Assembly (NCBI RefSeq): GCF_012911935.1
Contig: NZ_JAAXLA010000020.1
Location: forward strand, 1 to 64,000
Length of the DNA: 64,000 nucleotides
Direction of reading: 5' to 3'
Origin: Pseudonocardia acidicola
Lineage (GTDB): Bacteria; Actinomycetota; Actinomycetes; Mycobacteriales; Pseudonocardiaceae
The notes under the pieces were generated by a model. The model was not told the origin of the DNA. It searched no databases and saw only the letters and a list, made by a program, of their open reading frames with translations. The number at the start of each line of letters is the position of its first letter. The stretch's first letter is position 1. Position numbers and translations under genes: made by a program. Positions 7,503 to 14,781 of this stretch are shown in pieces.

Positions 7503-9137
7503 TCAGACAGAGGTCGCGGGCTGCACCGGCCGGCCGGCGCGGGACAGCAGGGTGACCCGGCCTGCGGAGCCGTCGACGCGGACGAGATCGCCGTCGCGCA
7601 GCGCGGTCGTCCCCGTCCCGACGTTGATCACGCACGGCACGCCGAGCTCGCGGGCGATGATCGGGCCGTGGCTGTTGGGGCCGCCGATGTCGATGACGAT
7701 GCCGTCGACCAGCGCGAACAGCGGGGTCCAGCTCGGGTTCGTCACCCGGCAGACCAGGATCTCCCCCGGCTCGAGCAGGTCATCGCCCTCATCGGCGTCG
7801 TGGACCACCCGCACCCGGCCCTCGACGACGCCGGCGCTGCCCGGGATGCCGACGATCTCGTCCACATCCTCCGCGTCCGCCGGGACGAGGAGCGGCTCCG
7901 GCATACCGGTGAACGTCATCGGCAGCTCGATTGCCTCGTACTCCTTCCGGCACGCCCGCCGGTACTCGACGATCTCGCGGGCCCGCGCGGGTGGGCGCTG
8001 CTCGAGTTCGGAAAGGGTGAAGAAGAAGACGTCCTCGGGGTCGTCCACCACGCCATCGGCCGCGAGTCGGGCGCCCGCGCGGCGGGCCGCAGCCCGGCAG
8101 CCGTCGATCGCCATGTGGTAGGTGCTCTTGCCCAGCTCCAGGTTGCGCACCTGGCGGGCGGCCTGGCGGAACAGGATCCGGGCGAGCGGGCGGCGCGCGG
8201 CCCCGATCGCGGCGAGGATCTGCCGTTCGGCGTCCACTCTGGCGGCGACGGCGGCGCGCTCCCGGGCCTCGGGGTCCTCTCGGGCGGCAAGAGCGCGGGC
8301 CCTCGGGAGGAGGGCGTCCGGGTTCTCCCGCCACGGGGTCGTCCAGACCATGCCCTCGTTGGGGCCGTAGTAGCCGTAGTCGGCGACGAAGTCCGCGGGG
8401 GTGATCTCGCCCAGGCCCAGCCTGCGCATGTCCCGGGCCAGCGACAGCTCCGTGACGTCCCCGTACCCCGCGAACAGGGGTAGCGCCAGCTCCGGGTGAC
8501 CGGCTGACGCCGCGAGGTCCACCAGGGCTCCCTGCACCGCGGTGATGAACGTCCGCACCCGGATGTGCAGGCGCATCGTGGCGCGGAAGCGGTCTCCGGC
8601 GGCCCGCAGGTCGGCGACGGGGTCGCCCGCGGCGCGCCCGTGCAGCACCTCCCGGGTCCACCAGGACTTCGTCTCGACGTGCAGCGCGCGCAGCTCGCTG
8701 TCCAAGCGGCGGTACGCGCCGGGCAGCTTCGCCAGCATGAACGGCAGCCTGCGGTTCGACTGCTTCTCCGTGGCCAGCCCGGTGCGGACGCTGCCACAGG
8801 TGTCCCGCTCGAAGTCGTCCGGTGACGCACCCGGGATCGACCCCATCCGCCGGCGGACGTAGTCGACGTTGAGCGCGTGCCTGCCGTAGAAGGTCGCAGT
8901 CTGGCGGATGTTCGGATCGGTGGGCAGGAAGACCTCGGACCGCGCCATGATCCCCAGGTCGCACCACGCCTGCCGGACGGCGAGCTCGAAGTTGTCCCAG
9001 ACGCTCCAGTCCAGCGGCGAGAGGATGCCCGGGGTCACCTCACCAGTGTTGGCCAGCGTCCAGAACCGGTCGGGCTCGGACGAGCCGCGCACGGTGTCGG
9101 CCAGGACGGGATCGGGGACCGCGTCGAGATCACCCAC
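7503..9137 (-). CDS. PEP-utilising-enzyme-like protein with swivelling phosphohistidine domain (copy 1)
   Basis: A 544-residue protein whose C-terminal about 90 residues form the PEP-utilising mobile (phosphohistidine) domain. His490 sits in NSHGPIIARELGVPC. In the other two copies the same site reads LSHAAIVSRELGIPC, so this one is divergent (GP for AA). The N-terminal 400 residues are mostly helical and match the non-ATP-grasp linker region of the same paralogues. No ATP-grasp domain is present, so a phosphate donor must come from a partner. GTG 9137 has no ribosome site. A strong GGAGGAGAAAC site lies just before GTG 9189, one base out of frame, so the start may be frameshifted. It probably forms an operon with 6464-7468. 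Confidence 0.85.
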   Translation of the reverse strand: MGDLDAVPDPVLADTVRGSSEPDRFWTLANTGEVTPGILSPLDWSVWDNFELAVRQAWCDLGIMARSEVFLPTDPNIRQTATFYGRHALNVDYVRRRMGSIPGASPDDFERDTCGSVRTGLATEKQSNRRLPFMLAKLPGAYRRLDSELRALHVETKSWWTREVLHGRAAGDPVADLRAAGDRFRATMRLHIRVRTFITAVQGALVDLAASAGHPELALPLFAGYGDVTELSLARDMRRLGLGEITPADFVADYGYYGPNEGMVWTTPWRENPDALLPRARALAAREDPEARERAAVAARVDAERQILAAIGAARRPLARILFRQAARQVRNLELGKSTYHMAIDGCRAAARRAGARLAADGVVDDPEDVFFFTLSELEQRPPARAREIVEYRRACRKEYEAIELPMTFTGMPEPLLVPADAEDVDEIVGIPGSAGVVEGRVRVVHDADEGDDLLEPGEILVCRVTNPSWTPLFALVDGIVIDIGGPNSHGPIIARELGVPCVINVGTGTTALRDGDLVRVDGSAGRVTLLSRAGRPVQPATSV

Positions 9138-9406
9138 GCCGGGGGCCGTCCAGGAGGCCCGGCCTGCGGCCGGAACGGTATCGGTTCACGTTTCTCCTCC
9201 ACGTTGAGAAGTGCCGAGCAGCGGATTCGGAAAAGACGGAATTGGACGGAAAATCGATTACCGCGCAGCGATCCGATCGATGCCGCAGCTCAGCGGCATC
9301 GACGACTCATCCAGACCGGCCGGAGATAGTTACTGAATTTCTTCTCCAGTAAGTGCTGCGGCCGATGATAGGGCGCCCGCCACGCCGAAGCAAGAAGGGA
9401 CCCGGA
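9138..9406. other. Intergenic region upstream of swivelling-histidine gene
   Basis: No gene is seen in these 269 bases. The stretch 9210-9355 is notably less GC-rich and probably holds the promoter of the minus-strand gene. It includes an inverted repeat, TTACTG ... CAGTAA (9329-9353), of the size expected for a dimeric repressor site. The TetR gene ending at 9407 is adjacent. A short frame with a good ribosome site starts at GTG 9189 (see the finding on a possible frameshift). Confidence 0.4.
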
Positions 9407-9991
9407 TCAGGGGACCAGACGCGCCGCAAGTCGCTCGGCGACGGCCCTCAGCCGCGGCTCGGGCACGGGGTCGTCGACCTGGGTGCGAGCCAGCTCGCCG
9501 AAGAGCACCACGAGCGCCGTGGCGGCGACGAGCAGGTCGACATCCGTGGGGGTGGCGCGCCGCAGCAGGTCGGCGACCGCCCGCGTCAGCGCGACGTCGT
9601 GCGCGCGACGGTCGGCCTCCACCGTCGCGGTGCCGCCGACACCGTTGCCGAGCAGCAGCAGGGCTCGCCGCGGGTCCGGCATCAGCCACCCGACGTACGC
9701 GGCGGCCGTCCGGCGCGCGGTGTCCGTCCGGTTCACTCCCGGGTCGACGGCGGCGACGGTCTCCCGGAGCGATGTGGCCGCCCGATTGAGCAGCTCGAGC
9801 AGGATCGTGTCCTTCGACGGGAAGTGGTAGTAGATCGACGACGTCGACATGCCGGCCCGCTCGGCGATCGAACCCATGGCGGTGGCCGAGTAGCCTCGCT
9901 GCGTGAACTCGGCCAGGCCGGCAGCGAGGACGGACTCCCGCCGCGACGGGCGGTGCGCCCCGCGACCACTAGGACTCCGCATGGGCCGCAT
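9407..9991 (-). CDS. TetR family transcriptional regulator 1
   Basis: A roughly 194-residue TetR repressor. The N-terminal helix-turn-helix is complete (FTQRGYSATAMGSIAERAG, given in pieces as FTQRGYSA and AERAGMSTSSIYYHFPSKD). The C-terminal ligand domain is unlike that of its neighbour. ATG 9991 or ATG 9982 could be the start, and neither has a clear ribosome site. It is divergent from the second TetR gene with only 33 bp between the starts. It lies upstream of the swivelling-histidine operon on the same strand, so that operon is a likely target, possibly together with the inverted repeat at 9329-9353. The ligand is unknown. Confidence 0.88.
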   Translation of the reverse strand: MRPMRSPSGRGAHRPSRRESVLAAGLAEFTQRGYSATAMGSIAERAGMSTSSIYYHFPSKDTILLELLNRAATSLRETVAAVDPGVNRTDTARRTAAAYVGWLMPDPRRALLLLGNGVGGTATVEADRRAHDVALTRAVADLLRRATPTDVDLLVAATALVVLFGELARTQVDDPVPEPRLRAVAERLAARLVP

Positions 9992-10024
9992 TGTGCCCCG
10001 AGGGCCAGGGACGGCGGTCGGCGC

Positions 10025-10615
10025 GTGACCGCGGCCCCCGGCGCCCGACCCGCCAACCGTCCGTCCCGGGTGGACGAGGTGGTCGAGGCGGCCGTGCGAC
10101 GCTTCGGTCGGGACGGGTACGCCGCGGTCACCATGGAGGACGTCGCCGAGGAGTGCGGGCTCGCGGTCAGCGCGCTCTACTACCACTTCCCCGGCAAGGA
10201 CGATCTCTTCCACGCCGCGTTCCGCCGGGTACGCGACGAGGTCGACGCAGCGGTCGACCGGCACGGCCCACCCGTGGGCGGACTGCGGGAGATCCTCGGC
10301 ACCGTGTTCTCCTGGGCGCGGGCCCACCCCGAACGGGCCCGGCTGCTGTGGCTCTTCAGCGTGGGCACCACACCGACGATCGCGCGCCTCTGGGACGAGT
10401 TCGTGGCCCGCCACGTGGCGGGCACGGCCCGGTACCGTGCCGACGCGGGCGAGCCGGACCCGACGGAGCGGATCGCGGCACGCACGGCGGTGCTCGCGGG
10501 CAACGTGGCCGCCCTGCACTGGCTGGCGGGCGACCTCTACCCCGAGGCGACGCCGGAGGAGATGACCGAGGCCGTGGCCTCCATGATGGAGAGGCTGCTG
10601 ACCGCCGAGGTGTGA
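10025..10615 (+). CDS. TetR family transcriptional regulator 2
   Basis: A 196-residue TetR protein starting at GTG 10025. The DNA-binding domain covers residues 15-60 and includes EDVAEECGLAVSALYYHF and PGKDD. The C-terminal domain (FSWARAHPERARLLWLFSVG and onward, in short pieces) is helical. It shares a 33-bp intergenic region with TetR gene 1, so both probably bind there and cross-regulate. It is convergent with the monooxygenase remnant ending at 10619. It is a candidate for the protein that reads the 27-bp element found across the window, but nothing in the sequence assigns it. Confidence 0.88.
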   Translation: MTAAPGARPANRPSRVDEVVEAAVRRFGRDGYAAVTMEDVAEECGLAVSALYYHFPGKDDLFHAAFRRVRDEVDAAVDRHGPPVGGLREILGTVFSWARAHPERARLLWLFSVGTTPTIARLWDEFVARHVAGTARYRADAGEPDPTERIAARTAVLAGNVAALHWLAGDLYPEATPEEMTEAVASMMERLLTAEV

Positions 10616-10618
10616 CCG

Positions 10619-10912
10619 TCAGATTCCCAGGGCGCGCTGCAGGCTCCGGCCCGCCGAAGGCACGTCGGCCAGGATCTCCAGCGGCTCCGCGGCGGAGATC
10701 GCCGCCCAGGCGTCGCGCACGGACTCGATCGTCGGCGTCCTCTCCACCGCCACCGGACCCTGGGAGGTCCCGCCAGCTCGCGGCGAGGGCGAACAGGGCG
10801 GCGGCGGCCTCCGGGTCGCCGCCAGCCGTGAGCGCGCGTCCGAACGGACCAGCCAGTCCTCGGCGGGGGCCCGTGCGTCCCGCCGGGTCGTGGTGTCGTC
10901 AACCGCTGTCAT
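10619..10912 (-). pseudogene. Remnant of flavin-containing monooxygenase N-terminus
   Basis: From ATG 10912 the residues APAEDWLVRSDA resemble the start of the SnoaL-fused flavin monooxygenases of actinobacteria. After a frame change the nucleotides read ALTAGGDPEAAAALFALAAS then WRDLPG, the next conserved part of that family. The final stretch (RDAWAAISAAEPLEI to RALGI) does not match that family and may be the tail of another gene. Nothing of the FAD- or NADP-binding domains remains. The remnant is too short and broken to work. Confidence 0.55.
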
Positions 10913-11221
10913 GAGCGTCGTCGCTTCTTCACCGCGAAAGGTCCGAAGCGGACCGGTACGTGACCTCGACCCTGCGTCAGAGGGCTCGATCGGTCGAGTG
11001 CTCAGCAACGTAGTGACGGCCGTTGGCGAGAGTCAACACTTGCGACTGAGCGCCTGACAGAACGGCTGTGAGCTGTGCCTTCGTGGTCCGCACCTTCGAT
11101 TCAGGAGACAGGATCCTGCCTCCCGGAAGGGCCGCGGCGCAGGCATAGACGAGCGCTACTACTCGTGTCCTTGACCATCGCGGCTAGACTTGGGAGCACC
11201 CGCGAACCGAAGGGAACGCCC

Positions 11222-11251
11222 ATGTCGAGGCCTGCCGGGAACGCCGGATGA
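11222..11251 (+). CDS. Possible 9-codon leader frame coupled to phosphatase
   Basis: ATG 11222 follows AAGGGAACGCCC and encodes MSRPAGNAG. Its TGA overlaps the phosphatase ATG (ATGA at 11248-11251). This may be a translational coupler or simply chance. Confidence 0.25.
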   Translation: MSRPAGNAG

Positions 11252-11973
11252 CCGCGCCCCTCACCTTCCCCTGCAACGTGCGGGACCTCGGCGGTCTCCC
11301 CCTCGTCGGGGGCGGCACGGTGCATCCCGGCCTGCTCTACCGCAGCGACGACCCAGGCCGTGGGGACCGGGTCTCGGGCGACCGGTTGACCTCCGAGTTC
11401 GGGATCCGGCACGTCATCGACCTGCGCCACGCCGACGAGCTGGAGCGGGCGGGGACACTCGGCACGTTCGTCGTCCGGGAGGACGTCGTCCACCACCCCG
11501 TACCCCTGACCCTCTACGACGCGCTCGGTGACGAGGGCCTGCCCACGGACGCGGCCGGCATGGGCCGGCTGTACTCGCGCAGCGTCGCCGCCTCGACCGC
11601 CGCCTACGTCGACGCGCTGCGGATCATCGCCGACGCGGACGCGCCCGTGCTGGTGCACTGCAGCCACGGCAAGGACCGGACGGGGATCGTCATCGCCCTC
11701 GTGCTGACCGCGATCGGCGCCGAGCCCGCGGCGATCGTCGAGGACTTCGGCCGCACCAACGATAACCTCCCCACGATGCACCGCATCGCCAAGGAGGTCG
11801 GCGTGTCGATCGGGCTGTCGCGGATCCACGGCGTGATGCTCGAGGCGCCGCCCGCGGCGATGTCCGGTTTCCTCGACGTCATGGCGCGCAAGCACGGGTC
11901 CCCGCTCGCTCCGCTCCGGGCCGCCGGACTCTCGGAGGAGACCGTCAAGAGACTGCGGGCCAAGCTCGGCTGA
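11248..11973 (+). CDS. Tyrosine-protein phosphatase (dual-specificity/MptpB-like)
   Basis: A 241-residue phosphatase with the P-loop HCSHGKDRTG near residues 137-146 (Cys nucleophile and Arg of the CX5R motif). The acidic KD pair is typical of the MptpB/LipA-like bacterial phosphatases that act on phosphotyrosine, phosphoserine and phosphoinositides. The N-terminal NVRDLGGLP and the YRSDDP motif also fit that family. No signal peptide is seen. It is the only fully intact gene in the decayed stretch 10.6-13.9 kb. A TAGACT box at 11185-11190 may be its promoter. The cellular target is not evident from the neighbours, although the window is rich in phosphotransfer enzymes. Confidence 0.9.
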   Translation: MTAPLTFPCNVRDLGGLPLVGGGTVHPGLLYRSDDPGRGDRVSGDRLTSEFGIRHVIDLRHADELERAGTLGTFVVREDVVHHPVPLTLYDALGDEGLPTDAAGMGRLYSRSVAASTAAYVDALRIIADADAPVLVHCSHGKDRTGIVIALVLTAIGAEPAAIVEDFGRTNDNLPTMHRIAKEVGVSIGLSRIHGVMLEAPPAAMSGFLDVMARKHGSPLAPLRAAGLSEETVKRLRAKLG

Positions 11974-12100
11974 TTGACCGTTCACGCCGACGATTCCGCA
12001 CATTGTCGTGATCGCCTCGGAAAGTTACGCTCGGACCTCTGCCCCGGTTCCCCACAATGCACGGCGCGCGTCCGGAAAATCGGCGTTCGGAGGTGCCTTT

Positions 12101-12545
12101 TTGGGCCCACTCGATGGAATTCGGGTGCTCGAGATCGCGGGGCTGGCACCGGCGCCGTTCGCATGCATGATGCTCGCCGACATGGGTGCGGACGTGGTGC
12201 GGGTCGACCGCCCGGTCCGTGGTCTCGAGACGCCGTTGCCGCTCGCGCGGGGCGCCGGTCCGTGATCGTGGACCTCAAGGCTCCGCGCGGCGCCGCGACG
12301 GTGCTGCGGCTGGTCGAGCGGGCGGACGCGCTGGTCGAGAGCAACCGGCCCGGGGTGGCCGAGCGGCTCGGCATCGGGCCCGAGGACTGCCGTCGCGTCA
12401 ACCCTGGCCTCGCGTACGGCCGCATGACCGGGTGGGGCCAGGACGGCCCGCTCGCCGACCGGGCCGGGCACGACGTCAACTCATCGGCCTGTCCGGCGCC
12501 CTGGACGTGGTGGGACTCACGGGTCAGCGCCCCACGGTCCCGGCC
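12101..12545 (+). pseudogene. Frameshifted 5' part of CaiB/BaiF (AMACR-like) CoA-transferase
   Basis: TTG 12101 is preceded by GGAGG at good spacing. It begins a family III CoA-transferase: [20 protein letters not shown], then [12 protein letters not shown]. Near 12255 the frame shifts and continues as [12 protein letters not shown] and [13 protein letters not shown], then at about 12480 shifts again to [16 protein letters not shown]. After about 12545 the homology ends. About 150 of the usual 380 codons remain, in three frames. Its intact relative in the window is at 59430-60623. Confidence 0.85.
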
Positions 12546-12549
12546 CGGG

Positions 12550-12617
12550 CAGCGCGATCAGGGCGTAGATCGCCCCGACGCCCACGCCGAGAACCACGAA
12601 GTTCAGCAGTTCGGTCA
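12550..12617 (-). pseudogene. LivH-type ABC permease 5' fragment
   Basis: ATG 12617 on the minus strand opens 22 codons reading [20 protein letters not shown]. This is the typical first segment of a branched-chain amino-acid-type ABC permease (LivH). The match stops abruptly where the CoA-transferase remnant begins. No other part of a Liv transporter is in the window. Confidence 0.65.
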
Positions 12618-12832
12618 TGATCGATCGACTCTTTTCGGCGATCTCCGAGAATTGCCGCGATGCTCGTGGAGAATTGTTCCGTGCATGACTTGCATCACAG
12701 AGGGCGACAAACAGTTCTCGACGGATCCAGAGTCGAGAGTAAAAGAATTCGACGGCTCTACGTAATGCCGATTCTCACGTATTCCATGTACGCTCAGGGC
12801 CTCGTCCGGCAGCGGGCGCAGGCAAGGTGTCC

Positions 12833-13060
12833 TCAGTCGGCGAGCGCTGCCGCGTCCTCCCGGGGTCGGGGGACGAGCCGCCGCAGCTCGACCCCCGCCG
12901 CCCGACGGTCCCAGGTGCCCGGCCCCACACCGCTGCCGCAACACGCTCTTCTGGATCTTCTGGGTCGGGTCCGTGGCAGCTCGGCGACGAACTCGAGATA
13001 GCGCGGCACCATGAACCGGGGGCGGCTCCGCCGCGCAATGCCGGAGCAGGTCGAGCGGGT
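12833..13060 (-). pseudogene. C-terminal fragment of acyl-CoA synthetase
   Basis: Pieces of the C-terminal subdomain of a CaiC-like acyl-CoA ligase are spread over two frames: LDPLDLLRHCA, FMVPRYLEFVAELPRT, then TQKIQKSVLRQR and the tail GVGPGTWDRR, ending with TGA at 12833-12835. The order is correct, but at least two frame changes interrupt it. The rest of the gene is absent. It faces the zinc-dehydrogenase remnant that begins at the same point on the other strand. Confidence 0.75.
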
Positions 13061-13324
13061 CCAGGCGGGGTGGGACACATGGCGGTGCAGCTGGCGGTGG
13101 CCCGCGGCGCGCAGGTCGTCGCCCGCGGGCTGCGCTACGCCTTCTTCGGCCTGCACTCCTCATCCGAGGACCTGCGCACCCTCGTGTCCGAGGTGGACGC
13201 GGGCAGGCTCACTCCGCACGTCGAACGCACCCTGCCCCTGGTCGATGCAGCCGAGGCGCACCGGTTGCTCGAGGGCCGTCGCATCCGCGGCAAGGTCGTC
13301 CTGATCCCCGAGGAGAGTTCGTGA
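13060..13324 (+). pseudogene. Internally deleted zinc-type dehydrogenase/quinone oxidoreductase fragment
   Basis: The Rossmann motif GGVGHMAVQLAVARGAQVVA is joined directly to the C-terminal part of a medium-chain dehydrogenase (LVDAAEAHRLLEGRR then GKVVLIP), ending at 13324. The N-terminal catalytic domain and the segment between the two pieces are missing. The stop overlaps the GTG of the next remnant (13321), so the original genes were translationally coupled. Confidence 0.8.
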
Positions 13325-13638
13325 CCACGCGAACGCCCGATCTCCCGATCACCGGCTGCTGGCCATGCCCGGGTTCGACACCTACGCGGCCGGCAAGGGT
13401 GGGGCTCGAGGCGTTCACCCGCTCGGTCGCGTGGGGCTACGCCCACCTCGGCGTCCACTGCAACGCGATCCGGGTCGGCAGCATCCAGGTCGACCACGGT
13501 GGCGGGGACAAGCTGGTGGGTGACCTCGAACGCACGGACCTGCGCACCGGCTCGACGGACCGCAGGGCCGCCCCCGGGCAACCGGAGGACGTCGCGCAGG
13601 CCGTACGGTACCTGGTCTCCCCCGCCGCGAAGGCCTGA
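13321..13638 (+). pseudogene. SDR C-terminal remnant
   Basis: The frame contains the C-terminal half of a short-chain dehydrogenase (LEAFTRSVAWGYAHLGVHC, NAIRVGSIQVD, QPEDVAQAVRYLVSP). Just upstream, in another frame, the nucleotides encode MPGFDTYAAGKGG, which holds the active-site Tyr/Lys of the same enzyme. The cofactor-binding half is absent. The first dozen codons after GTG 13321 are of unclear origin. Confidence 0.75.
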
Positions 13639-13689
13639 CCGGGCTCGATGAGCACCAAACCCGCCGGTGGATCTCGTGGCGGCGCCCGC

Positions 13690-13871
13690 CATCCGACACC
13701 GTCCGGGCTGATCGCCCTGACCTGCAACGAGATCCACCGCCTACTCAACCGGCTGGCCATCGAACCCGCCCGCCGCCTCACCAGCCCGCTGATCTGGGGC
13801 CAACTGGCGACGACACCGCCAACACCGCTGGCGACACGGACACGCCGCCGAAACCGGCGCGGGCCAAGTAG
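13690..13871 (+). mobile_element. Probable transposase C-terminal remnant
   Basis: The frame LIALTCNEIHRLLNRLAIEP followed, after a frame change, by arginine/histidine-rich codons (RRHRQHRWRHGH) resembles the C-terminal tail common to several actinobacterial DDE transposases. No inverted repeats or other transposase parts are found. It marks the end of the decayed stretch and may be a trace of the event that caused it. Confidence 0.45.
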
Positions 13872-13892
13872 CCCCGGCAGCAGCGATCGGGT

Positions 13893-14735
13893 TCAGTGGG
13901 CCGCGGGAGCGGCCGAGTCCACGAACAGGTCGAGTTCGAGGTCCTCGTCGCGCTCGACCGACCGGTAGCGCGACAGGTCCGTGATGCCCTCGGCCGCGAG
14001 CACCTCGTCATCGATGAACGTGTTGCCGGTGCAGGTGCGGCTGTCCCGCACGAGGATCGCGTGCGCCGCATCGGCCACGATCTGCGGGCTCCGCGTGCGG
14101 TCGGCCGCATCCGACAGCAGATTGCGCACCGCCGCTGTCGCGATCAGCGTGCGCGGCCACAGCGAGTTCGCCGCGATGCCCCGATCGGCCAACTCCTCGG
14201 CGAGCCCGATGGTGCACAGGCTCATCCCGTACTTCGACAGCGTGTAGCCGAGGTACTGCCCGGCCCACTTGGGGCGCAGGTCCAGCGGCGGGGACAGGGT
14301 CAGGATGTGCGGGTTCGTACCCTGCGCCAGATACGGGATAGCCGTCTTCGACAACAGGAACGTGCCCCGGGTGTTGATCGACTGCATCAGGTCATAGGCC
14401 TTCATCGACAGCTCGGTCGTACGAGCCAGGTTCAACGCCGAGGCGTTGTTGACCACGATGTCGATCCCGCCGAAGGCTTCGACGGTGGCGTCGACCGCGC
14501 GCTGCACGTCGGCCTCCTCGCGAACGTCGCCGACCACCGGCAGCGCCTTGCCACCGGCCGCCTCGATCTCCTCCGCGGCGGAGTAGATCGTGCCCTCCAG
14601 CTTCGGGTGCGGCTCGGCGGTCTTCGCCAGGATCGCGACGTTGGCTCCGTCGCGGGCCGCGCGCAGCGCGATCGCGAGGCCGATGCCGCGGCTCCCGCCG
14701 GACATGATGATCGTTCTACCTGCCAGGTCCTGCAT
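13893..14735 (-). CDS. SDR family oxidoreductase, HSDL2-like
   Basis: A 280-residue short-chain dehydrogenase. The cofactor loop is SGGSRGIGLAIA near residue 12. It has NNASALN near 90, and the active-site Tyr/Lys is in YTLSKYGMS near 160. The segment PHILTLSPPLDLRP is characteristic of the HSDL2-like subfamily linked to peroxisomal or steroid-type lipid metabolism in eukaryotes. ATG 14735 follows GGAGGAACG. A longer frame to 14795 lacks support. It lies 46 bp downstream of the CoA ligase at 14782-16305 in the same direction, so the two probably form one transcript. The substrate is likely a hydroxy/oxo-acyl-CoA or cyclic alcohol. Confidence 0.9.
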   Translation of the reverse strand: MQDLAGRTIIMSGGSRGIGLAIALRAARDGANVAILAKTAEPHPKLEGTIYSAAEEIEAAGGKALPVVGDVREEADVQRAVDATVEAFGGIDIVVNNASALNLARTTELSMKAYDLMQSINTRGTFLLSKTAIPYLAQGTNPHILTLSPPLDLRPKWAGQYLGYTLSKYGMSLCTIGLAEELADRGIAANSLWPRTLIATAAVRNLLSDAADRTRSPQIVADAAHAILVRDSRTCTGNTFIDDEVLAAEGITDLSRYRSVERDEDLELDLFVDSAAPAAH

Positions 14736-14781
14736 CGTTCCTCCGCTGTTCGGCGGCCTCCGGAGGGGCGGCCGTCGGTCC

